From Solidesulfovibrio magneticus RS-1 (GTDB taxonomy: Bacteria; Desulfobacterota; Desulfovibrionia; Desulfovibrionales; Desulfovibrionaceae): 64,000 nucleotides of DNA. Of this stretch, positions 56,643 through 64,000 are shown in pieces. The position numbers were made by a program, and so were the translations under genes. Numbering within the stretch: position 1 is the first letter of the stretch; each line of letters starts with the position of its first letter. Location of the stretch: positions 2,323,501-2,387,500 of the forward strand of contig NC_012796.1 in assembly GCF_000010665.1 (NCBI RefSeq), given 5' to 3'. The notes under the pieces were generated by a model, which saw only the letters and a list, made by a program, of their open reading frames with translations, did not search any database and was not told the origin of the DNA.

Positions 56643-57272
56643 TTAAGCCTCCTGGCAATAGGCGGCGAAGTTGCGCAAAAGCGCCAGCCCCGGGCGACCG
56701 CTTTTTTCCGGGTGGAACTGCACGGCCCAAAGGCCACGGCGTCCGTGGACGGAACAGAAATCCAGGCCGTAACGGGTGAGGCCGAGGACGTATTCCCGGG
56801 CGGGCACGGGATAGTAGCTGTGGACGAAGTAGAATTCCGAGGCCGGGTCGATGCCGTCGAAGAGTTCGCATTCCTTGGCCAGGGCGACCTTGTTCCAGCC
56901 CATGTGGGGAATGCGGATGGGCTGGTCGTCCTCGTCGGTGAGCGCCGGGTTGAACATGGCGCACTGGCCGGGAATGATGCCAAGGGCCTTGGTGTCATTT
57001 TCCGGGCTGTAGTCGAGGATGATCTGGCAACCGAGACAGATGCCCAGCAGCGGCTTTTCGGCGGCGACCTGCTCTGCTAAAAGGGCGTCCAGGCCGGTGG
57101 CGGTCAAATGGCGCATGGCCTGGCCGGCCGCGCCCACGCCCGGGAAGATCAGGCCCGAGGCGTCGGCGATGACGGCTGGATCGGCGGTGATGCGGCAGGG
57201 AATGCCGAGATGGTCCAGGGCGCGCCGCACGCTGGTCTGGTTTCCGGCCTCGTAGTCCAGGATGGCAAGCAT
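56643..57272 (-). CDS. hisH: Imidazole glycerol phosphate synthase glutaminase subunit HisH
   Basis: The 209-aa glutaminase subunit that delivers ammonia to HisF. The class I amidotransferase triad is present: nucleophile Cys79 in GICLGCQ (usually GICLGMQ), and His and Glu in the C-terminal VQFHPEKS. The oxyanion strand [10 protein letters not shown] is also conserved. Start ATG 57272 follows GAAGGAGAA and matches other HisH N-termini ([11 protein letters not shown]); an open frame of 43 more codons upstream is not used. Confidence 0.96.
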   Translation of the reverse strand: MLAILDYEAGNQTSVRRALDHLGIPCRITADPAVIADASGLIFPGVGAAGQAMRHLTATGLDALLAEQVAAEKPLLGICLGCQIILDYSPENDTKALGIIPGQCAMFNPALTDEDDQPIRIPHMGWNKVALAKECELFDGIDPASEFYFVHSYYPVPAREYVLGLTRYGLDFCSVHGRRGLWAVQFHPEKSGRPGLALLRNFAAYCQEA

Positions 57273-57412
57273 GGAGTTCTCCTTCGCCGGGAAGGTCGTC
57301 CCGAAAAGGCGGTTTGGCCCGGGCGGGACGCGGCATTGCGGCGGCCAAGCCGCCGGGGTTTCGCAGAAGGCGGTTGTGAACATTTTAGGCATTTTTGGCA
57401 AGGGAGGCGGGC

Positions 57413-58384
57413 ATGATCATCGTCACGGGCGGGGCCGGGTTCCTGGGCAGCGGGCTGGTGTGGGGGCTTAACGCCGCCGGGTACGACGACATTTTGGTGG
57501 TGGACAACCTGGGGCACGGCGACAAATGGAAAAATCTCGTCAATCGCCGTTTTGCCGACTACCTGCACAAGGACGCCTTTTTGGAGGCCATCGCCGAGGC
57601 CAAGGACCCCTTTGGGGCCACGTCCGTCATCCATCTCGGGGCTTGCTCCGCCACCACCGAGACCGACGCCGAGTATCTCATGCGCAACAACACGGCCTAT
57701 ACCAAGGCCGTGGCCCGCTATGCCCTGGAGGCCGGGGCGCGGCTGGTCGTCGCTTCCTCGGCCGCCACCTACGGCGACGGCAGCCTGGGGTTTGACGACG
57801 ACCCGGGCGGCCTGGGCGCGCTTAAGCCGCTCAACATGTACGGCTATTCCAAGCATCTCTTCGACTTGTGGGCGCGGCGGGAAGGCTTGTTGGGGCAACT
57901 GGCCAGCCTCAAGTTCTTCAACGTCTACGGCCCCAACGAGTATCACAAGGCCGACATGCGATCGGTGGTCTGCAAGGCCTACGCCCAAATCGGCAAGACG
58001 GGCCGGCTGTCGCTGTTCAAGTCCAGCCGGGCGGACTATCCCGACGGCGGCCAGAAGCGGGATTTTCTGTACGTCAAGGACGCCGTGGCCGTGATGCTGT
58101 GGCTGCTGGAGCATCCCGAGGTGGGCGGGGTCTACAACGTGGGCAGCGGCGCGGCCAGGACCTGGAACGATCTGGCGGCTGCGGTCTTTTCGGCCATGGG
58201 AAAGGCCCTGGCCGTGGACTACATCCCCATGCCCGAGGCCATACGCGGCAAGTACCAGTATTTCACCGAGGCCAAAATGGATCGGCTGCACGCCGCCGGC
58301 TGCGCCAACTCCTTCATGACTCTGGAAGAGGGCGTGGCCGACTACGTGAAGGGCTACCTGTCCCAGCCCGACCGTTATCTTTAG
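57413..58384 (+). CDS. hldD: ADP-L-glycero-D-manno-heptose 6-epimerase
   Basis: A 323-aa short-chain dehydrogenase-like epimerase that makes ADP-L-glycero-beta-D-manno-heptose for the LPS inner core. The NADP site is [19 protein letters not shown] (2-20); the catalytic region has [21 protein letters not shown] and YGYSKHLFD (Tyr-x3-Lys), and [21 protein letters not shown] is typical of HldD. Its presence implies a heptose-containing LPS core. Start ATG 57413 has GGGAGG just upstream. A perfect 20-bp terminator hairpin follows. Confidence 0.95.
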   Translation: MIIVTGGAGFLGSGLVWGLNAAGYDDILVVDNLGHGDKWKNLVNRRFADYLHKDAFLEAIAEAKDPFGATSVIHLGACSATTETDAEYLMRNNTAYTKAVARYALEAGARLVVASSAATYGDGSLGFDDDPGGLGALKPLNMYGYSKHLFDLWARREGLLGQLASLKFFNVYGPNEYHKADMRSVVCKAYAQIGKTGRLSLFKSSRADYPDGGQKRDFLYVKDAVAVMLWLLEHPEVGGVYNVGSGAARTWNDLAAAVFSAMGKALAVDYIPMPEAIRGKYQYFTEAKMDRLHAAGCANSFMTLEEGVADYVKGYLSQPDRYL

Positions 58385-58400
58385 CAGCTCCTCATGCCAT

Positions 58401-58445
58401 GGAAAACGGCCGGCCGGACGCCTCGCGTCCGGCCGGCCGTTTTCC
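58401..58445. terminator. Bidirectional terminator after hldD
   Basis: Perfect 20-bp stem, arms 58401-58420 and 58426-58445 with loop CCTCG; the arms begin GGAAAACGG and end CCGTTTTCC, giving A and T runs for both strands. Confidence 0.93.
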
Positions 58446-58451
58446 TATGCA

Positions 58452-58489
58452 GGGGGTCCGGGGGCCTCAGGCCCCCGGCCGCCGGAGGC
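58452..58489 (-). repeat. GC-rich 3'-end-associated stem-loop repeat, copy C
   Basis: Minus-strand copy of the element at 2147, starting 21 nt after the glpX stop. The stem CGGGGGCC / GGCCCCCG with TGA loop is intact, and the GCCTCCGGCGGC leader is conserved. Confidence 0.8.
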
Positions 58490-58509
58490 ATCTTCCTCTT
58501 TGTCTTCCC

Positions 58510-59493
58510 TTAATCGTACTTCACCGCGCTGATTTCCATCAGCTTATCCAACCGGATGCGGGTTTCGATGCGGCGCATGGTGCCGGTTTTGCCGCGCATG
58601 ACCAGGGAGTGGGTGACGGCGTGGGTGCCAGTGAAGGCCACGCCTTCGAGGAACGCGCCGCCGGAGATGCCGGTGGCGGCGAAATAGGTGTCGTCGCTGC
58701 GCACCAGGGTTTCCTCGGTGAAGACCTGCTTGCAGTCGATCCCGGCCTCGGCCAGGGCGGCCGCCTCGGCTTCGGACTGGGGATCAAGCCGGGCCAGCAT
58801 CCGACCGCCAAGGGCCCGGATGGCGCAGGCCGAGAGCACGCCTTCAGGGGTGCCGCCGGTGCCGCACATGACGTCCACCACGTTGTCCGGGTCCACGGCC
58901 ATGAGCGAACCGGCCACGTCGCCGTCGGTGTGGAGCTGGATGCGGGCGCCGGCGGTGCGGATTTCCTGGATGAGCGCCTTGTGTCGCGGTTTGTCCAGGA
59001 CAAAGACCACGAGGTCGTCCATGTCCTTGCCCAGGGCCTTGGCGATTTTCTTGAGATTCTCCCCGATGGGCGCGTCGAGTTCCACGGCTTCCTTGGCCTG
59101 GGGCGGGACCACGAGCTTTTGCATGTAGTAGCTGGGTCCGGGGTTGAACATGGAGCCGCGCGGGGCGATGCCGACCACGGAGATGGCGTTGGGCCGGCCG
59201 TAGGCCAGCAGGTTGGTGCCTTCCACCGGGTCCACGGCCACGTCCACGGCATGGCCCTGGCCGCTGCCCACGCGCTCGCCGTTATACAGCATGGGGGCTT
59301 CGTCTTTTTCGCCTTCGCCGATGATGATGACGCCGTCGATGGGCAGGGTGTTAAACGACAGGCGCATGGCGTCCACGGCGGCCTGGTCGCCGGCGTTCTT
59401 GTCGCCGCGTCCGAGCCAGCGCGAGGAACTCAAGGCCGCCGCTTCGGTCACCCGTACGAGGTCAAGGCCCAGGTTTCTGTCCGGCGCTTCCAT
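58510..59493 (-). CDS. glpX: Fructose-1,6-bisphosphatase class II
   Basis: A 327-aa GlpX-type phosphatase, Mn-dependent, converting fructose 1,6-bisphosphate to fructose 6-phosphate in gluconeogenesis. Motifs: GDKNAGDQAAVDAMR, IIIGEGEKDEAPMLYNGE (metal ligands), DVAVDPVEGTNLLAYG (lithium-sensitive phosphatase signature), and RIQLHTDGDVAGSLMA and CGTGGTPEGVLSA. Some GlpX also act on sedoheptulose bisphosphate. AAAAGGAG precedes ATG 59493. It lies 154 nt downstream of tkt beyond a terminator-like hairpin, so it is at least partly separately transcribed. Confidence 0.96.
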   Translation of the reverse strand: MEAPDRNLGLDLVRVTEAAALSSSRWLGRGDKNAGDQAAVDAMRLSFNTLPIDGVIIIGEGEKDEAPMLYNGERVGSGQGHAVDVAVDPVEGTNLLAYGRPNAISVVGIAPRGSMFNPGPSYYMQKLVVPPQAKEAVELDAPIGENLKKIAKALGKDMDDLVVFVLDKPRHKALIQEIRTAGARIQLHTDGDVAGSLMAVDPDNVVDVMCGTGGTPEGVLSACAIRALGGRMLARLDPQSEAEAAALAEAGIDCKQVFTEETLVRSDDTYFAATGISGGAFLEGVAFTGTHAVTHSLVMRGKTGTMRRIETRIRLDKLMEISAVKYD

Positions 59494-59570
59494 GGCAAGG
59501 CTCCTTTTGTGCGGGCGGGAGAGGATGGGAAGGCCCGGCGCGCCGTCCCGTCGGCCATGCCGGGCGTTAT

Positions 59571-59605
59571 TCCAAAAGGCCCCGCGCGCCTGCGCGCGCG
59601 GGGCC
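59571..59605 (-). terminator. Rho-independent terminator after tkt
   Basis: On the minus strand a perfect 12-bp stem GGCCCCGCGCGC / GCGCGCGGGGCC (59578-59605) with a 4-nt loop is followed by TTTTGG, 42 nt after the tkt stop. Confidence 0.85.
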
Positions 59606-59647
59606 GGCTAAACGGAACCGTAAGCAACCGGGGCGTCCCGGCCGATG

Positions 59648-61642
59648 TTATCGACGTTCCCAGGCGGCCTTGACGGCGGCGGCCAGGGCTGTGGGCGTGA
59701 ATCCATAGGCCTCGGCCAGCTTTTCGGCCGGGGCGGAGGCACCAAAGCGCGAGATGCCGTGGATGCGGTCCATGCGGCCGGTGTACTGGCACCACAGCTC
59801 GGGCCGGCCAGCTTCCACGGCGAAGCGGAAGGGGATGGCCGAGGGCAGCACGCTTTCCTTGTAGGCCTCGGGCTGCTCGTTGAAGATCTCCATGCAGGGG
59901 ATGCTGACGATGCGGATGGCCAGCTCCGGCAAGAGCTTGGCCGCGGCCATGGCCAGGGAGACTTCCGAGCCGGCGGCCAGAAGGATCATGTCCGGCTTGC
60001 CGCCTTCCGGCTCGACCAGGACGTAGCCGCCCTTGGCCGTCCCTTCCTGGAGTCCGGGATAGTGGGCCGGATCAAGGACCGGGAGGTTCTGGCGGGTGAG
60101 GAGCAGACAGGTCGGCCGGTTGACCCGGGTCAGCGCCATTTCCAGGCAGGCGCAAGTCTCGTAGGCGTCGGCCGGGCGCATGACGAGCATGTTTGGAATA
60201 AGGCGTAGGGAGCTGGTCTGCTCGATGGGCTCGTGGGTGGGGCCGTCCTCGCCAACGTAGAAGGAATCGTGGGTGAACACGTGCAGGGCCGGAATGCGCT
60301 GCAGCGCGGCCATGCGCAGGGCGTTGCGCTCGTAGTCGGAGAAGATGAGGAAGGTCGCGCCAAAGGCCATGAGCCCGCCGTGGAGCGTGATGCCGTTGAC
60401 GATGGCCCCCATAGGGAATTCGCGCACGCCGAAGCACAGGGTGCGGCCGAGTTTGTTCTCCGGCCCGAAGACGCCGGTGGTCTTGCGGAACTTCTCGGTC
60501 TGGTTGGACGGATCGAGGTCGGCCGAACCGCCGACAAGAAGCGGGAAGTCCGGGGTGATGGCGTCCAGCGCCTTGCCCCAGGCCGAACGGGTGGCCACGG
60601 CCTTGGCCGGGTCGAAGGTCGGCCAGTTGAAGGTCCGGTTGCCCGGGGCGCGCTTGGCCTGCCGCCAGAGGTCCTCGAAGCCGGCGTCGGCGGCCAGCTT
60701 GGCTTCCAGGGTCTTGTCCCAGGCCTTGCGGGCGGCGACCAGCTCGGGCCAGCGGGCGCGGAAATGCTTGCCCACCTCGGCCGGCAGGTAGAATTTCCGG
60801 TCTTCGGGCAAACCGAGGTTTTTCTTGGTGGCCTTGATCTCGTCTTCGCTAAAGGGCGCGCCGTGGGAAGCGCAGTCGCCCTCCATGGTGCAGGAACCCT
60901 TGGCGATGGTGGTCAGGCCGATGATCATGGACGGCCGGGAGGTTTCGGCCTTGGCCGCCTCGATGGCCGTCCTGATGGCGGCATGGTCGTGGCCGTCGAT
61001 CTCGACGACATGCCAGCCCATGCTCGTAAAGAGCTTAGCATAGTCCACATGGTCGCAGATGGCCACCGGCCCCGAGAGCTGGACCTGGTTCTTGTCGAAA
61101 AGAACGATGAGCCGTCCCAGTCCCCACAGGCCGGCCAGGGCGGCCGAACCCTGGAACACCGGGGTCTGGACGTCGCCGTCGGAAGAAAGGACATAGGTGT
61201 AATGCCCGGCGACGTCGTCGCCCAGGCGCTCGCGCAACATGGCCTCGGCAACGGCCATGCCCACGGACATGGAAAAGCCCTGGCCCAGCGGCCCGGTGGT
61301 GCACTCGACGCCCGGGGTCTCGTAATTCTCGGGATGGCCCGGGGTTTTACTGCCGAACTGCCGGAAATGCTCAAGGTCTTCCATGGTCAAAAGCCCGCGC
61401 AGATGCAGCAAAGCGTAGAGCAGCATGGACTCGTGGCCGGCCGAGAGCACGAACCGGTCGCGGTCGAACCAGGTCGGATCGGCCGGATCGTAGCGCAGGT
61501 AGTCCTTGAACAGCACGTACGCCATGTCCGCGGAAGACATGGCTCCGCCCGGGTGGCCGGAGGCGGCCTTGCGGGTGGCGTCCATGATGAGGCCTTTGAT
61601 GACGTTGACGGCCTGGGCGTCGCTGGCGGATGCGGTGGTCAT
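59648..61642 (-). CDS. tkt: Transketolase
   Basis: A 664-aa thiamine diphosphate enzyme of the non-oxidative pentose phosphate pathway. N-terminal GHPGGAMSSADMAYVLF, TTGPLGQGFSMSVGMA and the cofactor region SSDGDVQTP...VLFDKNQVQLSG (the usual GDG is SDG here); middle domain with FGVREFPMGAIVNGI, FLIFSDYERNALRMAALQ and HDSFYVGEDGPTHEPIEQ (catalytic Glu and His), and a C-terminal domain with RFGASAPAEKLAEAYGFT. Start ATG 61642. It follows rpiB by 34 nt, which makes its usual co-substrate ribose 5-phosphate available. Confidence 0.96.
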   Translation of the reverse strand: MTTASASDAQAVNVIKGLIMDATRKAASGHPGGAMSSADMAYVLFKDYLRYDPADPTWFDRDRFVLSAGHESMLLYALLHLRGLLTMEDLEHFRQFGSKTPGHPENYETPGVECTTGPLGQGFSMSVGMAVAEAMLRERLGDDVAGHYTYVLSSDGDVQTPVFQGSAALAGLWGLGRLIVLFDKNQVQLSGPVAICDHVDYAKLFTSMGWHVVEIDGHDHAAIRTAIEAAKAETSRPSMIIGLTTIAKGSCTMEGDCASHGAPFSEDEIKATKKNLGLPEDRKFYLPAEVGKHFRARWPELVAARKAWDKTLEAKLAADAGFEDLWRQAKRAPGNRTFNWPTFDPAKAVATRSAWGKALDAITPDFPLLVGGSADLDPSNQTEKFRKTTGVFGPENKLGRTLCFGVREFPMGAIVNGITLHGGLMAFGATFLIFSDYERNALRMAALQRIPALHVFTHDSFYVGEDGPTHEPIEQTSSLRLIPNMLVMRPADAYETCACLEMALTRVNRPTCLLLTRQNLPVLDPAHYPGLQEGTAKGGYVLVEPEGGKPDMILLAAGSEVSLAMAAAKLLPELAIRIVSIPCMEIFNEQPEAYKESVLPSAIPFRFAVEAGRPELWCQYTGRMDRIHGISRFGASAPAEKLAEAYGFTPTALAAAVKAAWERR

Positions 61643-61676
61643 GGAGGGTTCCTCGACAGGGCGGTTGGAAGGTTGT

Positions 61677-62132
61677 CTACAGCCCGCAGCCGGGCCGGCA
61701 GGTTTCGATCAGGTCCACGCGGCGCTGGTGGCGGCCGCCTTCGAAGGCGGTGTCCATGAAGGCGTCGACGATGGAGGCGGCCAGCCCCTGGCCGATGACA
61801 CGCTCGCCCAGGCACAAGACGTTGGCGTCGTTGTGCAGGCGGGTCATGCGGGCCAGGTATTCGTTGACGCAAAGGGCGGCCCGGATGCCGGGGATGCGGT
61901 TGGCGGCCATGGACATGCCGATGCCGGTGCCGCAGATGAGGATGCCGCACGATCCCGTGGTTTCCAGGACCTTGGCGCACACGGCCTTGGCGAAATCGGG
62001 GTAGTCCACGCTCTTGGCTTCGGACGGGCCGAGATCGACCACGGCATGGCCGGCAGCGGCGAGATGGGCCGCGACAACGGTTTTGAGTTCCAGGCCGGCA
62101 TGGTCGGAGCCGAGGAAAACGGTCTTGGGCAT
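61677..62132 (-). CDS. rpiB: Ribose-5-phosphate isomerase B
   Basis: A 151-aa RpiB, interconverting ribulose and ribose 5-phosphate. It has GSDHAGLELK (8-17) with the catalytic-region Asp-His, DYPDFAKAV, ICGTGIGMSMAANRIPGIRAALC (about 66-88, catalytic Cys region GTGIGMS) and RLHNDANVLCLGERVIG. Length is typical. Start ATG 62132 follows GGAG. Lies between the lipoprotein gene (23 nt upstream) and tkt, giving a small pentose phosphate unit. Confidence 0.96.
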   Translation of the reverse strand: MPKTVFLGSDHAGLELKTVVAAHLAAAGHAVVDLGPSEAKSVDYPDFAKAVCAKVLETTGSCGILICGTGIGMSMAANRIPGIRAALCVNEYLARMTRLHNDANVLCLGERVIGQGLAASIVDAFMDTAFEGGRHQRRVDLIETCRPGCGL

Positions 62133-62155
62133 GGGCGTACTCCGCGTGGCGCGGT

Positions 62156-62986
62156 TTAAAGTTCCGGCAAAAGCCCGCCGTCGCCGGCGGCGTCCAGGGG
62201 CCGCACGGCCACGTTTGGCGGGACGGGCAGTTCCAAGTCGGCGGCCGGGTAGGGGGCCGGGCGGGGGGAGAGGGTCTTGACGCGAAGGATAAGCGTCGCT
62301 CCGCCGGGGGTGGTCAGGACAAGGCGTCTGGCCACGGGCGCGCCATAGCCCGGGGTCGCCTCGTCGTCCTCGAAATCGATGCGCCAGGGTTCCACGCCCC
62401 GGCCGGTCAGATGTCGCGGTTTCCCTTGGAAGTCAAGGGTGAGCGAGGACAGGCGCGGGTCGCCGGTAAAGGCGTATTCGTAGCCGCCTTGGACTTTCTT
62501 GGCCGAGGCATAACGGGGCGAGGCCAGTTCGCCCAGGCGTCCCGAGACGATGGCGGCCAATTCGCGCAGGGTAAAGGGCAGAGGCATCCCGAGCTTGGCC
62601 GCGCCGACCCGGGTGTCGGCGTGGGTGTAAAGGGTGTCGCGGCTGGGCACGAAGGCGGTGAATTCGCCGCCGGCCTCGCGCAGATGGGCGTAGGCCCCGC
62701 CCATGGGCGTGGTCAGGTCCAGGCGCACCGGCGCGGCGTAGTTGCCGAAAAAGCGGTAGTTGAGCCGGCCGCTCTTGCCAGCCCGGGCGAAGCTCAAGGA
62801 ACCGGACAGGGAAAAGGCCTTGGCCGGCTCATTTTTGGCTTGGGCGTCCAGGAAAGTCTGGTAGACGGCCTTGGCCTCGTCGGCGGGGCCTGGCGCGCCG
62901 GGTTTGGCCGGGGCGCAGCCGCCGAGGGCGGCCACGACCAGGGCGGCGAAAAGCAGCAGGCGGGCGGGCAGGGCGCTGCGGCGCAT
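62156..62986 (-). CDS. Outer-membrane-type lipoprotein of unknown function
   Basis: A 276-aa predicted lipoprotein with signal and lipobox LGGC (Cys24). The mature part is rich in beta strands (FSLSGSLSFARAGKSGRLNYRFFGNYAAPVRLDLTTPMGGAYAHL; GEFTAFVPSRDTLYTHAD) in the manner of LolA/LolB-like or DUF4292-type proteins, which carry lipids or lipoproteins; that assignment is by pattern only. It starts the base after the TPR protein stop, so the two are co-translated. Downstream rpiB follows after 23 nt. Confidence 0.78.
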   Translation of the reverse strand: MRRSALPARLLLFAALVVAALGGCAPAKPGAPGPADEAKAVYQTFLDAQAKNEPAKAFSLSGSLSFARAGKSGRLNYRFFGNYAAPVRLDLTTPMGGAYAHLREAGGEFTAFVPSRDTLYTHADTRVGAAKLGMPLPFTLRELAAIVSGRLGELASPRYASAKKVQGGYEYAFTGDPRLSSLTLDFQGKPRHLTGRGVEPWRIDFEDDEATPGYGAPVARRLVLTTPGGATLILRVKTLSPRPAPYPAADLELPVPPNVAVRPLDAAGDGGLLPEL

Positions 62987-64000
62987 TTACAGGGCCTCCA
63001 GCTTCTTTTTCACGGCGGCCGGCGTCTCGGAGCCGAGTTCCAGGGCACTGCGGTAGGCCTTGCGAGCCTCTTCGGGCCGGCCGGCGGCCACGGCGATGTC
63101 GCCGTAGTGCTCCCAGATGATGGCGTCCTTGACCTTCTGGGCAATGGCCTTTTCAATGGCGGCAAAGGCCGCGTCGGTTCTTTTGAGCTTGTACAACGTC
63201 CAGGCCAGGGAATCGAGAAAAAAGGGATTGTCCGGCTCTTTTTCCAGGGCCTTTTCGATCATGGACAGGGCCCGCTCCAGATCGCGGCCTTCCTCGGCCA
63301 GGGAATAGCCGAGATAGTTGAGGGCATCAGGGTGGCTGCCGTCCTTGGCCACGATGCGTTCCATGACGGCCTTGGCCTCGTCGCGGCGTTTGAGTTTTTC
63401 CAGGCCCACGCCGTAACGGTAGAGGATATCCAGGTCGTCAGGCCAGGTCTTGACGGCTTCTTCCAGGGTCTTGACCGCTCCGGCGATGTCGCCGGCCTTG
63501 TCCTTGACGGCGGCTTCCAGGGCGACAAACTCGCGCCGGTCCGGGAAGCGCTCCCTGGCCTCGCGCACCACGGCGGCGGCGGCAGCCATGTTGCCGGTTT
63601 CGGACGCAATCTGGACGCGAAAGCTCAAGCTCTTGTCGTAATTCGGATTGTCCGCCGGCACCTTGGCCAGAATGGCCAGGGCCGCCTTGGGGTTTTTCTC
63701 GCCTTCATAGGTGAGCACGGCGTCGTAGAAGGGCAGGTCCGGGCTTGACGGGTCGGCGGCGCGCAGCATTTCGTAAACCTGCCGGGCCTGTTTGGGCTGG
63801 CCGGCCTCGACCAGGGCGGACATGGCGTCGAGGTATTGCGATTTGCCGGTGGGGCCTTCCTTGAGCAGGGCCAGCGCCTTGGCCGGATTTTTCTGGCGGA
63901 TGGCCAAGCGCACGAGCTTGGCCCGCACCTCGGGTGATTCCTCGCCAAGGGACAGCATCCGCTGGTAGGCGTCCTGGGCGCCTTTGAAATCCCCTTCGGC
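62987..64000 (-). CDS. Tetratricopeptide repeat protein (C-terminal part)
   Basis: The last 337 residues of a TPR protein whose start lies beyond the right edge; the frame is open through base 64000. At least eight TPR-like helical pairs are visible, for example GNMAAAAAVVREARERFPDRREF, GDIAGAVKTLEEAVKTWPDDLD, YGVGLEKLKRRDEAKAVMERIVAKDGSHPDALNYLGYSLAE and DLERALSMIEKALEKEPDNPFFLDSLAWTLYKLKRTDAA. Such proteins are scaffolds for protein complexes, often at the outer membrane when paired with a lipoprotein, as here. Partners cannot be read from the sequence. Confidence 0.88.
   Translation of the reverse strand, partial: AEGDFKGAQDAYQRMLSLGEESPEVRAKLVRLAIRQKNPAKALALLKEGPTGKSQYLDAMSALVEAGQPKQARQVYEMLRAADPSSPDLPFYDAVLTYEGEKNPKAALAILAKVPADNPNYDKSLSFRVQIASETGNMAAAAAVVREARERFPDRREFVALEAAVKDKAGDIAGAVKTLEEAVKTWPDDLDILYRYGVGLEKLKRRDEAKAVMERIVAKDGSHPDALNYLGYSLAEEGRDLERALSMIEKALEKEPDNPFFLDSLAWTLYKLKRTDAAFAAIEKAIAQKVKDAIIWEHYGDIAVAAGRPEEARKAYRSALELGSETPAAVKKKLEAL

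Overview
The window reads as ordinary chromosomal DNA of a high-GC, Gram-negative, anaerobic sulfate reducer, most likely a member of the Desulfovibrionaceae (Desulfovibrio/Solidesulfovibrio type). This is inferred from the gene complement: a small siroheme sulfite reductase of the kind known from Desulfovibrio, a selenocysteine-containing SelD, an iron-type alcohol dehydrogenase, a heptose epimerase and SurA-type periplasmic chaperones (outer membrane present), and the core-gene neighbourhoods. Codon third positions are strongly G/C, so very long antisense reading frames are common and were discarded. No rRNA, CRISPR array, prophage or insertion sequence was seen. One tRNA gene (Arg, anticodon CCG) is present.

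Layout, left to right. 1-2.8 kb: 5' part of tex (minus), then a two-gene NAD salvage unit (nicotinate phosphoribosyltransferase family protein and nicotinamidase). 3-8.8 kb: exported transglutaminase-like protein, tRNA-Arg, a GGDEF diguanylate cyclase, a glycosyltransferase overlapping rsmA. 9-16.4 kb: hup with a tiny membrane protein, then an expanded macromolecular-synthesis operon rpsU-yqeY-mutS2-dnaG-rpoD ending in a strong terminator. 16.5-22.4 kb: DUF188 and LOG-family genes (minus), a beta-CASP RNase-like enzyme, infA (minus), an M29 aminopeptidase, a small exported protein and cheW. 22.5-31.3 kb: mfd, a SurA-like lipoprotein, surA, rodZ and recO. 31.5-38.3 kb: glyQ, glyS, rpsT, a secreted protein, an alpha/beta hydrolase and an M1-like metallopeptidase. 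38.3-43.3 kb: a five-gene minus-strand operon whose genes overlap by 4 nt each: homocitrate/isopropylmalate synthase-like enzyme, polytopic membrane protein, ABC exporter, small DUF1858-type CCxxC protein, and selD with an in-frame UGA at the catalytic position. 43.5-49.9 kb: elbB-like, ydjC-like, Fe-alcohol dehydrogenase, PAS histidine kinase, typA. 50-55.8 kb: SpoIIE-type phosphatase with an in-frame UGA near its 5' end, a glycosyltransferase, ferredoxin-nitroreductase, a lower-GC orphan gene, the siroheme sulfite reductase and a Cys-rich unknown. 55.8-64 kb: hisH-hisF, hldD, and a minus-strand run TPR protein-lipoprotein-rpiB-tkt-glpX covering pentose phosphate and fructose bisphosphate steps.

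Points most worth attention: SelD is almost certainly a selenoprotein and its true start lies upstream of the UGA; it ends a tightly coupled operon that has no obvious textbook function. The SpoIIE gene has a coding-like 5' extension split by UGA. A RodZ-type C-terminal domain occurs twice in RodZ and once more at the end of the SurA-like lipoprotein two genes upstream. A 40-nt GC-rich repeat with a stem-loop sits 12-30 nt after four stop codons, always in the same orientation to the gene.
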